Assembly (NCBI GenBank): GCA_033439265.1
Contig: JAVTVX010000034.1
Location: 11,997,001 to 12,061,000, forward strand
DNA from: Dillenia suffruticosa
Lineage: Eukaryota; Streptophyta; Magnoliopsida; Dilleniales; Dilleniaceae
Length of the DNA: 64,000 nt
Direction of reading: 5' to 3'
This document shows, piece after piece, positions 20,590 to 31,796 of the stretch (positions are counted from its first letter, which is position 1; every line of letters starts with the position of its first letter). The position numbers were made by a program, and so were the translations under genes. The notes beneath the pieces are model-generated. The model saw nothing but the letters and a program-made list of their open reading frames with translations, had not been told where the DNA came from and did not search any database.

Positions 20590-22350
20590 AAGAGAACAAA
20601 ACTTACCCGTCATCAAAAATCAAAATCCTCATTGTTGTCTTCATTCTCATCATGTGTCTCAAAATTAGACTCTTCAACATCATTATCATCAACATCCTCA
20701 TCCTTATCCTCATCCTCATTATCTGTCTCAAAATTAGATTTTTCATCGTCTTCTTCATGAATTTCACTTGCATCCACTTGCATCCACATCTATCACTACT
20801 CCGCTGGGATCTCGTAACATTGGAATATTATATTCCTCGATCTGAAATGTATTGGCAACTTTCTCTTGTTGATATCCTATGTCTTCCCAATGTTCCTCAA
20901 TTTTTTTCCGTGCTTTCGTTTTATAAACAGCCCACTAATCAATTTTATCACGTTTCGAACTAGGATATGAAACATAAAATACTTGAATCACTTGTTGTGT
21001 CAACACAAATAGTTTATATCTTTTATACAATTTCTTATAATTTATTTCAATCAAATTAAATTGTGGATGTACTTTCATCCCTTTGACAGGGTCAAACCAG
21101 CGACACATAAATAAAACAACCCGTAATTTTGGACCAGGGTATTCTACCTCTACGATTTCATCCAACAAACCATAAAAATCATTTTGACCTCCATCATCAT
21201 TGGATGACTGAACACAAACCCCACTATTCATTGTCGTTTTCCACATTTCATATTTTTCAATATAAAAATTATACCCGTTTATGAAATATGTTAGTCAAGT
21301 TCATACCATTGTTTTTGGACCCCATGACAGATGGATTAACAATATTTGCTCAACTTGAATTTGATTATCATGGACCTAAAGTCAAATAAATATGTTAATA
21401 TGCTTTAAAGTAAATATTTAAATAATTTATAGTCTATTTACATATTTTTTGAACCATGGTACAAATTATTTATCACAAAAAGATCAAACTCATGTGTCGA
21501 AAGCTCAGAATATATGTTTTGGAAAATCCTACCTTCAAAGAAAATAAATTTTAACACAAACAATTTACGACATAAGAAATACATAAAATAGAAAATATAT
21601 ATTAACTCGAAATATGGCGTCACTTCTAGATAATTCAGTAAAATATATGTGTGGACTGCTCGCAATTCTTGACCAGTTAAGTATCTATGGTTACATCGTC
21701 CACTTGGTCGACCAAGATAGTTAAAAATTGAGAATGACTTCAAATTGAGATCAATAGGACTCTCATCATTTCTTCCCGCTCTCTGCCTCTTGCACTGAAC
21801 GTGAGACTCAAAATAATATGATGCAAATGTTGTTACATCCTCTACAATGTATGCATTCACAATAGAGGCTTCAACACGTGCCGTATTTTTCACTTTTTTA
21901 TTCAAATGATATAGGAATCTAATTATAATAAAACAAAATGTATTAGAAAATTATATGTAATAAAATTAGTAATTTTATATGCCTTGATAATGAAGTTTAA
22001 AAGATGAAGAACTCACCTTAAAAATGGATACATCCATCAAAATTGGACAGGGCTTCCAACTTTCGCCTCATATGGCAAGTGAACCAAAAGATATTCCATG
22101 GAATCAAAAAATGACGATGGAAATATCTTTTCTAAATTACACAAAATGATTGAAATTTCTCTCTCTAACATCTCCATGTGTGAATGGCTCAACACTGTCG
22201 AGCAAATATCATGAAACAAAATACTTAACTTTGTAATGGCACCCCAAATAAAATTTGGTAAGAGCTCCTTAAAAGCAATAGGATTTAGTCTTTCCATAAA
22301 TATATGACAATCATAACTTTTCAAATCAATCAACTTATATTCCTTCAAAT
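20590..22350 (-). pseudogene. TNP2 transposase C-terminal half, inverted copy
   Basis: On the minus strand, DUF4218 (LKSYDCHIFMERLNPIAFKE, then SMEYLLVHLPYEAKVG) is at 22348-22037. After an intron-like gap, IVNAYIVEDVTTFASYYFES and FSIFNYLGRPSG follow at 21860-21690. DUF4216 (GLLDEIVEVEYPGPKLRVV, FMCRWFDP) is at 21170-21080 and continues to about 20935. An acidic Asp/Glu-rich tail lies at 20780-20600. The TNP2 catalytic N-terminus is not present. Reading frames are better preserved than in CACTA-1 but still broken. Confidence 0.75.
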
Positions 22351-22389
22351 CGACACATCTTCCAAGATTTGAAACATAACCATCAGGAA

Positions 22390-24133
22390 AGACTAATTCA
22401 TGATGGATGTGTCGATTTGAAGGAATGTAAGTTGATTGGTTTGAAAAGTCATGATTGTCGTATATTTATGGAAAGACTAATTTCCATTGCTTTTAAGGAA
22501 CTCTTATCAAATTTTGTTTGGGGTGCCATTACGGAGTCAAGCAATTTCCTTCATGATATTTTCTCGACAGTATTGGGACATTCACACATGGAGATGCTAA
22601 AGAGTGAGATTCCAATCATTTTGTGTAATTTAGATAGGATATTTCCACCGTCATTTTTTGATTCCATGGAATATCTTTTGGTTCACTTGCCATATGAGGC
22701 GAAAGTTGGAGGTCCTATCCAATTTCGATGGATGTATCCATTTGAAATGTGAGTTTTTCATCTTTTATAATTCGTTATCAAGCATATAAAATTACTAATT
22801 TCATTACATATAATTTTTTAATACATTTTGTTTTATTACAATTAGATTCCTATATCATTAAAGAAGAAAATGAAAATAAGGCATGTGTTGAAGACTCTAT
22901 TGTCAATGCATACATTGTTGAGAAAGTAACAATGTTTGTATCATATTATCTTGAGCCTCATATTCAGTACAAGAGGCGGAGAGCGGGAAGAAATGATAAA
23001 GGTCTTATTGATTCCAATTTGAAGTCATTTTCAATTTTTAACTATCTTGGTCGACCAAGTGGACCATGTAACCATAGATACTTAAATGGTCAAGAATGAT
23101 AGGCAGGCCACACATATATTTTACTGAACTATCTAGAAATGTCACATATTTCTAGTTAGTATATATTTTCTATTTTATGTTTTTCTTATATTATAAATTG
23201 TTTGTGTTAAAATTTATTTTCTTTGAAGGTAAGATTTTCCAAAACGTATATTCTGAACTTTTGATACATGAATTTGATCATTTCTATGATGAAAAATTTG
23301 CACCATGGTTCAAAAAATATGTAAATAGACTATAAATTATTTACATATTTACTTTAAAACATATTAACATATTTATTTGACTTTAGCTCTATGATAATCA
23401 AGCTCAAGTTGAGCAAGTATTGTTAATTCATCTATCATGGGGTCCAAAATCAATGGTATGAACTTGGCCAGCATATTTCATAAACGGGTATAATTTTCGT
23501 ACTGAAGAATATGGAATGGGGAAAACGACAATGAACAGTGGGGTTTGTGTTCAATCATCCAATGATGGTGAAGGTCAAAATGATTTTTATGGTTTGTTGG
23601 ATGAAATCGTAGAGGTAAAATATCTTGGTCCAGAATTACTGGTTGTTTTATTTATGTGTCGCTAGTTTGACTCTGTCAAAGGGATGAAAGTGCATTCACA
23701 ATTTAATTGGGTTGAAATAAATCATAAGAAATTGTATAAAATATATGAACTATTTGTGTTGGCACAACAAGCGATTCAAGTATTTTATACTTCATATCCT
23801 AGTTTGAAACATGACAAAATTGATTGGTGGACTGTTTATAAAATGAAAACATAGAAAAAAATTGAGGAACATTGGGAAGACATAGCATATCAATAAGAGG
23901 AAGTTGCCAATACATTTCAAACCAAGAAATATAATATTCCAACGTTACGAGATCCCAGCGGAATAGTGATAGATGTGGATGCAAGTAAAATTCATGAAGA
24001 AAATGATGAAAAATCTAATTTTGAGACAGATGATGAAGATGAGGATGAAGATGTTGATGATAATGATGTTGAAGAGTCTAATTTTGAGACACATGATGAG
24101 GATGATGATGACAATGAGGATTTTGATTTTTGA
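22390..24133 (+). pseudogene. TNP2 transposase C-terminal half (DUF4218, DUF4216)
   Basis: DUF4218 starts at CVDLKECKLIGLKSHDC (about 22405) and runs through LLVHLPYEAKVGGPIQFRW to 22752. After an intron-like gap, IVNAYIVEKVTMFVSYYLEP and FSIFNYLGRPSGPCNHRY end at a TGA at 23097-23099. DUF4216 follows at 23525-23830 (GLLDEIVEVKYLGPELLVV, FMCR then a stop where Trp is expected). The acidic tail ends EDFDF-stop at 24133. The normal N-terminal transposase domain is missing upstream, where the inverted copy begins. This protein class recognises the CACTA ends and catalyses cutting. Confidence 0.78.
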
Positions 24134-24842
24134 TGACGGGTAAGTTTTGTTCTCTTAATATAATAAAAATTGGATATTTATCTTGATATATGATAATCTA
24201 TTTTTTTAGTGGGTAAGTTAGTTTAGTTTTAATTTGCAAATTTCATTACTCAATTTGTTGTCTATTTACTATCTCATTCTTAAATTTATATATTTGATTT
24301 GATAATGTGCTATCCGTTTTTCTATAGATCATTAGAGAAGATTTCTTGACATATTGGTGCCTTATTTCGTCGCATTTAATTTGTCAAATTAAATATGATA
24401 AGTTTATTCATGTTCTTCATTATGCATTTGATAAGCATGCAATTTTTATTTTTTTATTTTTGTTAATAATATATTATGGTTGACAGTTTTGACGTGGCGG
24501 CCATAGACAAAATTCTGATAAAAGTTCATGCTCTTCACCATTGCAGTCCATTTCAACACCTTCGCAATCTCATTCCCTTGCCGACAATGTACCTTCGCCT
24601 CCCCCTTCTATTGCAGGCCCTTCGAATTCTCAACAAATGGCTAGTAATGTACCTTTGCCAGTCCCTTTGGTGGAACACTCGTATGCAAATAGGGAAGTCA
24701 ATCGAGAGTTGATAACCCCTTATGGAGATTCATAAGTATTAAATTTTAAATTTTTAGATGTATTATTTCTTTTATTTATAAAACAAATTATTCTTTTAAC
24801 TAACTTGTTTATTTAACATTGTTTGTTTGAAACTTTTTGATA
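22406..24842 (+). repeat. Right arm of large inverted repeat
   Basis: Its inner end is GATGTGTCG at 22406-22414, 46 bases from the left arm. Its outer end is at GTTTGAAACTTT near 24824-24842. The arms differ at roughly one base in ten by eye, so the duplication is not recent. Confidence 0.85.
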
Positions 24843-26323
24843 GATTTGCAAATTCTATACATGTTATTCACAAGCTTAATAGAATAGTGAATAACCATTG
24901 GGAAGGGGTTTCGATGACTTACACATGTACTTCAGAAGAAACAAAAAAGCTATGGTAGAGTGAGTTCAAGGTAAGTTATCCCAATCAGTTTATATATGAA
25001 ATTAAGTTAATAGCTTTATAATCAATTAGTTTTTTTCCATTGCAACGACTATTCACTTGGTACGAGACTGAAAAGTTGGAAGTAAGAAGGATTTTCAATA
25101 AAAAATGTGACGATCACATCCGACACGTTCTAAATCATGCGAAGAGACACGGAAAAAAACCAAACTGCATCACCGAGCAAAATTGGGACATGATTGTGAA
25201 TTTTTGGGAATCGGAAGAGAGCGAACGAAGGAGTGAGTAGAATAAAAAAAACCAAGCTTATAATTCAAGGGAATTATCTACGACATATGCGGGAGGCTAA
25301 ATCAATATCGGTGAACATAGAAATAGATTTGTAATTTTATAAAAACACTAATTTTTTAATCTAATTTAAACTATTTAATTATTTCTAACAGTGTTTTTTA
25401 TTTTAGGCCAAGGAAACGGGGACCGAGCCTTCATTCATAGATACTTTCACGTGCATATTTCAGAAAAAAGGCAATATTTGGAGCGGGAAGAGAGTTAGAG
25501 CAATTACGATTTGTAATTTCAAAACTTCCAATTATTTAATAAACATTTTCAATGTTGATTTGAACATATCATAACAATGTAGGAAGATGAATTTATTAGG
25601 TTAGTCTCTCTTAAATTTATTTTTATTGCTGACTTGATTCTTTGATTTCTAATGAATTATTTGATAGAGATTCTCTTTTTTTTTTCATAAATTTTAACTT
25701 ATTCAATGTTAATATAAATGTTCATAATTTAAATCCTATATAGTCTCATGATTTATATTACAAATTTTTTTATTTTCCTTCATATATATATATATATATA
25801 TCTAATCAAGATTATATGTACTTGTATTATATTGTTATTGTAAATTTATTTTAATTTTTCTTATGACAATACAAGAGAAATATGATAAGCTATCATGCAA
25901 AAGTTCGAGTGCTAGTGATGACTCTGGTGGATCTAAGCCGTCTGTTGATAACATGAAGACCAAAAGAGGGTAGAGTAGTTGGGCTAGGTTCTTTGAGCAG
26001 AACTTACAAAATCGTCGGTTTATCTTCTTCTACCCCACCAGCTGTCAGAACAGAAATAAATCAATTGAATCAAGAGGTGAGCCATTTGAAGGAGTTATTG
26101 CTACAAAGAGATCAAGAATTCAATGAACTTCAAGCAAGCACACGCAAGAAATGAACGAGTTTTGCACGCAGCAAATGTTAATCATGCAGCATCTTCAGTT
26201 AGCCTCCGCTCCTAGTCAGATTCCCCCTTCTATTTCTCCTCCTGATAATGCTCACGATGGTGATGAAGATGATGATTTTTTCAATGATGATGATGATGAT
26301 GATAGTGGTGGAGGTTGTGCTTG
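24478..26323 (+). pseudogene. Ptta/En/Spm Transposase_24 gene (TNPA-like), multi-exon remnant
   Basis: Exons are inferred from protein similarity. They are: 24541-24735, Pro/Ser-rich; 24842-24970, KLNRIVNNHWEGVSM; 25040-25330, RLFTWYETEKLEVRRIF and GKKPNCITEQNWD, then a stretch resembling the family's 'HTGGS' block; 25405-25510, KETGTEPSFIDTF; and 25875-26323, GRVVGLGSLSRTY, then NQEVSHLKELLLQRDQEFNE (coiled-coil look), then an Asp-rich tail. A TAG follows NKCDD..SERRSE and another stop interrupts TYAGG. In En/Spm systems the equivalent protein binds subterminal repeats. It lies about 350 bp downstream of TNP2 on the same strand, the usual order. Confidence 0.72.
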
Positions 26324-26599
26324 AAATTGTGTACTGTTATTTGACTGTTACATTTTGATATTCGTTATATTGATTTTTTTGGTTATGTATAGTTATTGAT
26401 ATTTTAACATATAGACTTTATGTTGCTTTTATCTTTGATATTACTATTATGATTTTTTGTTGAATTTTTAACTTATTGATCTTATTAAATAGTTAACTAT
26501 ATTGATGAGTATAGATAACTGAAATTTGATATTAAAAAAGAGTTGGATGATTAATTATTGATGAGGTTGAATGAACAGATATAAAAACAGGTTATATAG

Positions 26600-27235
26600 A
26601 GAAAAATGGTACAAATATGCCAATAAAATTTATATTTGTCGCAAACTGTATATTCGTCACAAAAATTTGTCTTTGAAAACTATACTCGTCGCAAATTTCA
26701 TTGCTAAAATTGAATTGTAAATTTTGATTAGTGACGAATTTTACAATGAAAAACATTCGTTGTAAATTAGCGACAAATTCTGCAACGAATTTTATTTGTT
26801 CCTAATTTGCCACGAATTTAATTTCATTGCAAAATTTTCAACGAAAAAAACTATTCGTCGCAAATTTTCGACGAAAATTATATTCGTGGCAAATTTATGA
26901 CAAAAAAATATTTTGTGACAAATTTGCGACGAATTATTTTTCGTTGGTAATTTGCGATAAATAACTTATTCGTTGCAAAATTTGCAGCAAATATTTTTTT
27001 GTCGTAAATTTTGTGATGAATAAAATTTTCATTTATAAATTCGTCGCAAATTTGCGACGAATTTTGAGACATAAATATTTATTGGAAATTTTTGTAACGA
27101 ATAATCAATTTTTCGTCCCAAAATTTTGTGACGACTTAATAGCAACGAAAAAAAATTTGTTGCAAAATTCATCGCAAATTTGTTTTGGGACGAATTTTTC
27201 TTGCAAATTTGTCACAAATTTTGTCGCAAATTGAA
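26600..27235. repeat. CACTA-2 subterminal repeats (palindromic TTCGTCGCAAATTT word)
   Basis: About 20 copies or half-copies of ATTCGTCGCAAATTTGCGACGAA-like words occur in both orientations, with full palindromes at about 26921-26935 and 27039-27062. They are clustered within 650 bp of the right terminus, as expected of transposase-binding sites. Confidence 0.78.
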
Positions 27236-27249
27236 GCTTTTTTGTAGTG
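27236..27249. repeat. CACTA-2 right terminal inverted repeat
   Basis: CTTTTTTGTAGTG ends at 27249. Its reverse complement starts CACTACAAAAAAGC. The sequence beyond is the LTR of Copia-C. Confidence 0.78.
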
Positions 27250-27463
27250 TCTTTCTAAGCGGAAGTGATCAATTTGAAAGGTTCTTCCTAAGTGGATGTG
27301 ATGAATTTGAAAGTTTCTTTCTAAGTGGATGTTATCAATTTGAAGTCCAATTTCATGATGGCAAAGCCAAGTAAAAAACTTACACTTAAGGTGGATGGAA
27401 GTGGGTCGACTCGACCCCTCATGGGCACCCACAAACATTGATTTTATTGTAGGGCTTCCAATA
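27250..27463 (-). repeat. 3' LTR of Copia-C (fragment)
   Basis: It matches 37260-37478, including ATTTCATGATGGCAAAGCC in both. It starts on the minus strand as TATTGGAAGCCC (TGTTGG in the other LTR) and is cut at 27250 by the CACTA-2 end. The rest of the LTR was not found on the far side of CACTA-2. Confidence 0.82.
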
Positions 27464-27477
27464 TCTCCCACTCGCAC
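27464..27477 (-). promoter_or_regulatory. Polypurine tract of Copia-C
   Basis: GTGCGAGTGGGAGA on the minus strand immediately precedes the 3' LTR. The same 14 bases are at 54119-54132 in Copia-E. Confidence 0.82.
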
Positions 27478-28582
27478 ATGATGGGATGAACCAATTCAAG
27501 CTTTGTTGAAATCTAGCTTTACGAAATCATTGGTTTCATACTAGAAAATGGGTCGTGTAACCTACAAATACACCACCTGTACACCGCCTGTACTTGGGAG
27601 CCTAAGCTATGTACCTATTAAGGTGAACATAGCAGCTGCAACCTAGAAGAAAAATGTACAAAATATCTTTGTGTCTTGTTGTGCCCCAAACTCATTTTGT
27701 TACACCATTAAAGTATACCCAATCTCTCAAAGGTCATACTTGATCTTGACTTTCATTATGCATTCATAATTATGTCTCAACTCCCGAAAAGGAAACATAA
27801 TTGGTTAACCAGTGAATACATATGAAAGGTGTAATCAACATAGTTTTCCTTGCTGCCTACATGTTACTTAATATTAAACAAACTGCTTTCCCATCACGTC
27901 TTGGAAGATCGAATCAAACATGATCATAAGAAACATACCAAAGTAGCAAACATCTATTCATTATCTTATAATATTGTCAAAAGTCACATAGAGTACCATT
28001 GAAGGAACTCATACAGCAAGGAAGTAGAGATTTTCATAATAAAAACTCACTCACTTTCCTTTGTTGGTCATCTATAGCATATATGATATGAAACACATGA
28101 TATGGTGCAAAAACTCTCTGTACCTCTTGTACAAGAGTGTATGTCTTTTCATTTAATAAAACCACCATACGGATCTTAACTCAAACACTATCACACAAGC
28201 ATTTAGCCCGAATTTGCAATAGCCTGCTATCCAAAACGCTTTATTAGAAACTCACTTCCAACTTTTAACCAAGCTTACATGATTGTGTGCTATCATGTTC
28301 GGTCTGTTAATCAGGCCTTATCTTGACTCATATCAAGACAATTTTTCTTATATTACACCCATCTTACTTTACTAGCGCTATTCAATAGCTCCAAGTCAAG
28401 GGTGCAAATAAGTCTCACCTCAACATTCTCTCACAATACTCGAGGCAATCACTCATATGAGAGAGTCAACCTTATGCTTGGCAACATACTCATCAATGCT
28501 AATACCATATAAGATGTAAATAACAAGTAACACATGTTGTCTCATGAAATATTTATATCATTGTTTAAATATTTACAACATC
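27478..28582 (-). other. 3' noncoding region of Copia-C
   Basis: It has no reading frame of note. The block GTTGACTCTCTCATATGAG (minus strand, 28470-28452) and the possible stem CCTCG/TGAGG (28445-28418) match the equivalent places in Copia-A, -D and -E. Confidence 0.6.
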
Positions 28583-30300
28583 TCATTGCAATCTACATAA
28601 TCTCAAAGGCTTAACATGACTCAAGAATACATTTCTAGGGATTGGCTTAGTAAGAGGGTCTGCAACCATCTTATGTATAGATATATGTTGTAAAATCATT
28701 TCCTTTTGTACTATAATATCCCTGATAAAATGATATTTTGTGTCTATATGTTTTGTCCTACTGTGATACTTTAGATCCTTTGTATAGTCTATTGTCGCTT
28801 GACTATCGCAGTTGATCCTTATAGGTATTAAGGCATTGGCAACTATTTGTAGATTTTTCAAGAATCTTTTAAGCCAAATAGCCTCCTGGACAGCTACTAT
28901 ACATGCAACAAACTCAACCTCTACAGTGGATAATGCTATGAAGGTCTGTTTCTTGCTACTCTATGATATAGTACCATTTCTTAGAAAAAACACAAATCCT
29001 GAAATGGATTTTCTTTCATCTAGGTCACTACTTTAATCTGCGTCAATGTAACCTACCAAATATAGATTATTACCCTGGTAGCACAGAGTATAAATAGTGG
29101 TACCTTCCAGATATCTCAATATCCACTTTACTGCTCACCAATAAATTGGTCCAAGATTCGACTGATATCTACTTGCCAATCCAACTGCATAGCAAATGTC
29201 AAGATGAGTACACATCATGACATACATTAAGCTCCCTACGGCATTTGCATATGGAACTCTTTCCATATATTCAGAATTTTGTAGAGTCTTAAAACACATT
29301 TCTTTACTAAGGGTTTCACCTTTCGCAATTGGTGTATTAATAGATTTGCAATCCAACATATAAAATCGTTTTAGAATTTTCAAAATATAAGATTCCTACG
29401 ACAAAGCAAGAAACTTCTCTAAATGATTTCTTTGAATTTTAACACCAAGACTGTAAGTTGTTTCACTCATATCTTTCATTTCAAAATTTGAAGATAACCA
29501 CTTTTTAATGGCGATAATAATATTCAAATTATTTTTAGTTAATAAGACATCATCCACATAAAGTGATAATATCACAAAGTTATCTTCGAACTCTTTTATA
29601 TAAACACAATGGTCCTACTCAATCATCAAAAACCCATATGTAACTATGGCTTGATGAAATTTTATATACCATTGACTGGATGATTGTTTAAGATCAAAAA
29701 TTGATTTTTAGAATCTGCAAACTTTGCGCTCCTAGTCTTTAACAATGAAACCTACAGGTTGTTCCATATAGATTTTCTCATCCAATTTTTCATTGAGAAA
29801 AGAAGTTTTAACATCTATTTGATACAATTCAAAATCCAAATGGGCAACAATAGCAAAGATAAGGTGTATTGAAGCAAACCTTACAACAGGCGAAAAAGTT
29901 TCTTCATAGTCTATACCTTCCTATTGGGTATAACCTTTATTAGCCAAACATGCTTTGAATCTTTCAATAGATCCATCTGCCTTACATTTGATCTTGAGAA
30001 CCTATTTGTTCCTAATAGCCTTTCGTCCTGAAGGCAAATCAACCAAATCCCAAACCTGATTTGATTTCATAGACTTCATTTCCTCTTTCATTGTCTTTAT
30101 CCATTCTGCATTATTAATTGATGAAATAGCCTCTTCAAATGTTTTAGGGTCATTTTCATCAAGTAGAGCTATCATAAAAAGCTTCTTCCTCAATCTCAAA
30201 ACGACAACGGGGAATACTTTTATGAATACTTCTCCATAATTGAATTTTTCATAAAATTGAATCATTCGATAGAATTTCGCTCTCACTGGGTTCAAGAGAA
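28583..30300 (-). pseudogene. Copia-C reverse transcriptase and RNase H
   Basis: The linker and RT start (AEWIKTMKEEMKSMKSNQVW, VDLPSGRKAIRNK) lie at 30130-30002, with RT continuing through the fragments at 29990-29400. IDTPIAKGE-like text appears as SINTPIAKGETLSKEM near 29345, and RT/RNase H junction text YANAVGSLMYVMMCTHLDIC is at 29260-29190. RNase H ends with CDSQATIDYTKDLKYHSRT and MVADPLTKPIPRNVF at 28800-28620. Several stops occur, for example at 30001 and in the YVDD region near 29560. It would copy element RNA to DNA if intact. Confidence 0.82.
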
Positions 30301-30599
30301 TGAATTATCTCGTCATCTCTCGCTATTGAACTACTTGGAACGTCAATACCATCAAAATCTTGCATTATAATGTTAGATCCTTATCAATTTCACTTCTTGA
30401 TGGAAATTCTTTTTTTAAGAATGTAGCATCTCTCGATTCTATCTCAGTTATACTTTCATCCTCATGTCCCCAATGAATACATATCCCTTTGAGTGTTCAG
30501 AGTATCTAATAAAGATACACATTTTTCCTCTAAGACCCAGTTTCCCATATTTATGATTTGGATCATAACCATATGTTGCCGACCCCAAGGGCCGTAAAC

Positions 30600-31796
30600 C
30601 ACTTAGATCAAGCTTTCAACCTGTCCAAAGTTCATAGAGAATGGAAGTAACTGATTTAAATGGCATACAGTTAAGTATATAAATAGTAGGCAATAAAGCA
30701 TCTCCCCAATAAAAGATTGGCAAATTCACTTGCGCCATCATTGACCTAACCAGGTCCAACAAGATTCTATTTCTCATTTTTGCAACACCATTTAGTTGCG
30801 GAATACCAGGAATAGTTAGCTGTCTTATTATCCCTTTTTCATCATATAGATCTATAAATTGATCTGATAGATATTCACGTCCACGATTTATCCTCATTAT
30901 CTTAATCGTTTTGTCTAATTGATTCTCAACCAATCTCAAATATAGTCCAAAGCAATACAATACTTCCGACTCATGGGAGATCAAATAAACATAACCAAAA
31001 CAACTAAAATCATCGATGAAAGTGATGAAATAGAATGCTTCATGACTTGCTTTCACATTCTTTGGACCACATATATCATAATAGATTAACTGCAATGGAA
31101 GATCTGCTCTGATTCCTTTACCAAATAGCTTTCTTATTGTTTTTCCGATTAGATAATGCTCACATATTGACTAGTTCACTTTTGAGATACTATCCAAAAG
31201 TCCCTGTTTGGCTAGCCTATGTATTCTTTCTTGCCCAATATGGCCCAGTCTAGCATGTCATATATTTACATCCATATTATGGCCATTAGATAATACAATT
31301 AAAGAAAAGCAACCATCATGATTTTCATTATTTTGTACTACATCTGGTACAAGAAAAACATTTATAAGATATGCGGAGCCAACATATTCAATGTCAAGAT
31401 AAATATAAACATCACTATAAAAGTTTAAGTTAAAACCCAATCGCATAAGGACAGTAACCGACACAAGATTACGTCGAATATCCGATGCGTACAAAATATC
31501 ATGTAAGAACAAGGTAGACCCCCTTCAAAAAATAATTTACAAATACCAATGCCTTTTACAACTCTGATATTGTGTCCTACATATATCCACTTATAATCAG
31601 CTAGGATTCGGCGATATTCAACAAATGATCCTCTATCTCTAGCTACGTAATATGTTGCTCCTGAGTTAAGAGTCCAAAAAGAGTTCGATTCAGTGAGCAT
31701 AATAATGCTAGAAATTCCGCAATACCTTCCTAGGCTCAGTGCATTCATGAGTATAGTAACCCAATTTGCCACAATTATAACATGCTTGATTGCTCT
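30600..31796 (-). pseudogene. Copia-C zinc knuckle end, protease and integrase
   Basis: After the solo-LTR insertion the minus frame shows CYNCGKLGYYTHEC (CCHC knuckle, about 31785-31744), then FWTLNSGATYYVARDR (31680-31630), a DSGAT protease active site with Asp changed to Asn. YASDIRRNLVSV follows near 31490. Integrase blocks are YYDICGPKNVKASHEAFYFI and FIDDFSCFGYVYLI (31085-31000), NRGREYLSDQF (30880), and IPQLNGVAKMRNRILLDLVR (30810-30750), ending VTSILYELWTG at 30620. Frameshifts and stops are present throughout. Confidence 0.82.

Larger units (their letters stand above)
19999..22359 (-). repeat. Left arm of large inverted repeat
   Basis: Reverse-complement match to 22406-24842 along its whole length, including exons, introns and the spacer between the two genes. 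Its inner end is CGACACATC at 22351-22359. The outer end lies in an intron of the second gene, at AAGTTTCAAACAAACAATG near 20006. Confidence 0.85.
19999..27249 (+). mobile_element. CACTA-2 (En/Spm) with inverted duplication of its middle part
   Basis: The right half is a recognisable CACTA element read on the plus strand: TNP2 C-terminal domains (22390-24133), a Ptta/En/Spm Transposase_24 gene (24478-26323), a subterminal repeat array (26600-27235) and the terminal sequence ending TTTTGTAGTG at 27249. The left part (19999-22359) is an inverted copy of 22406-24842. The normal left end and N-terminal TNP2 exons are absent. The right terminus abuts a Copia-C LTR, showing that it inserted there or was joined there. 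Confidence 0.72.

Noticed and set aside
24476-24712. Plus-strand frame beginning MVDSFDVAAIDK
   Set aside because: It overlaps the Pro/Ser-rich exon of the second CACTA gene in another frame. The exon frame has a conserved counterpart in the inverted arm; this one is weaker.
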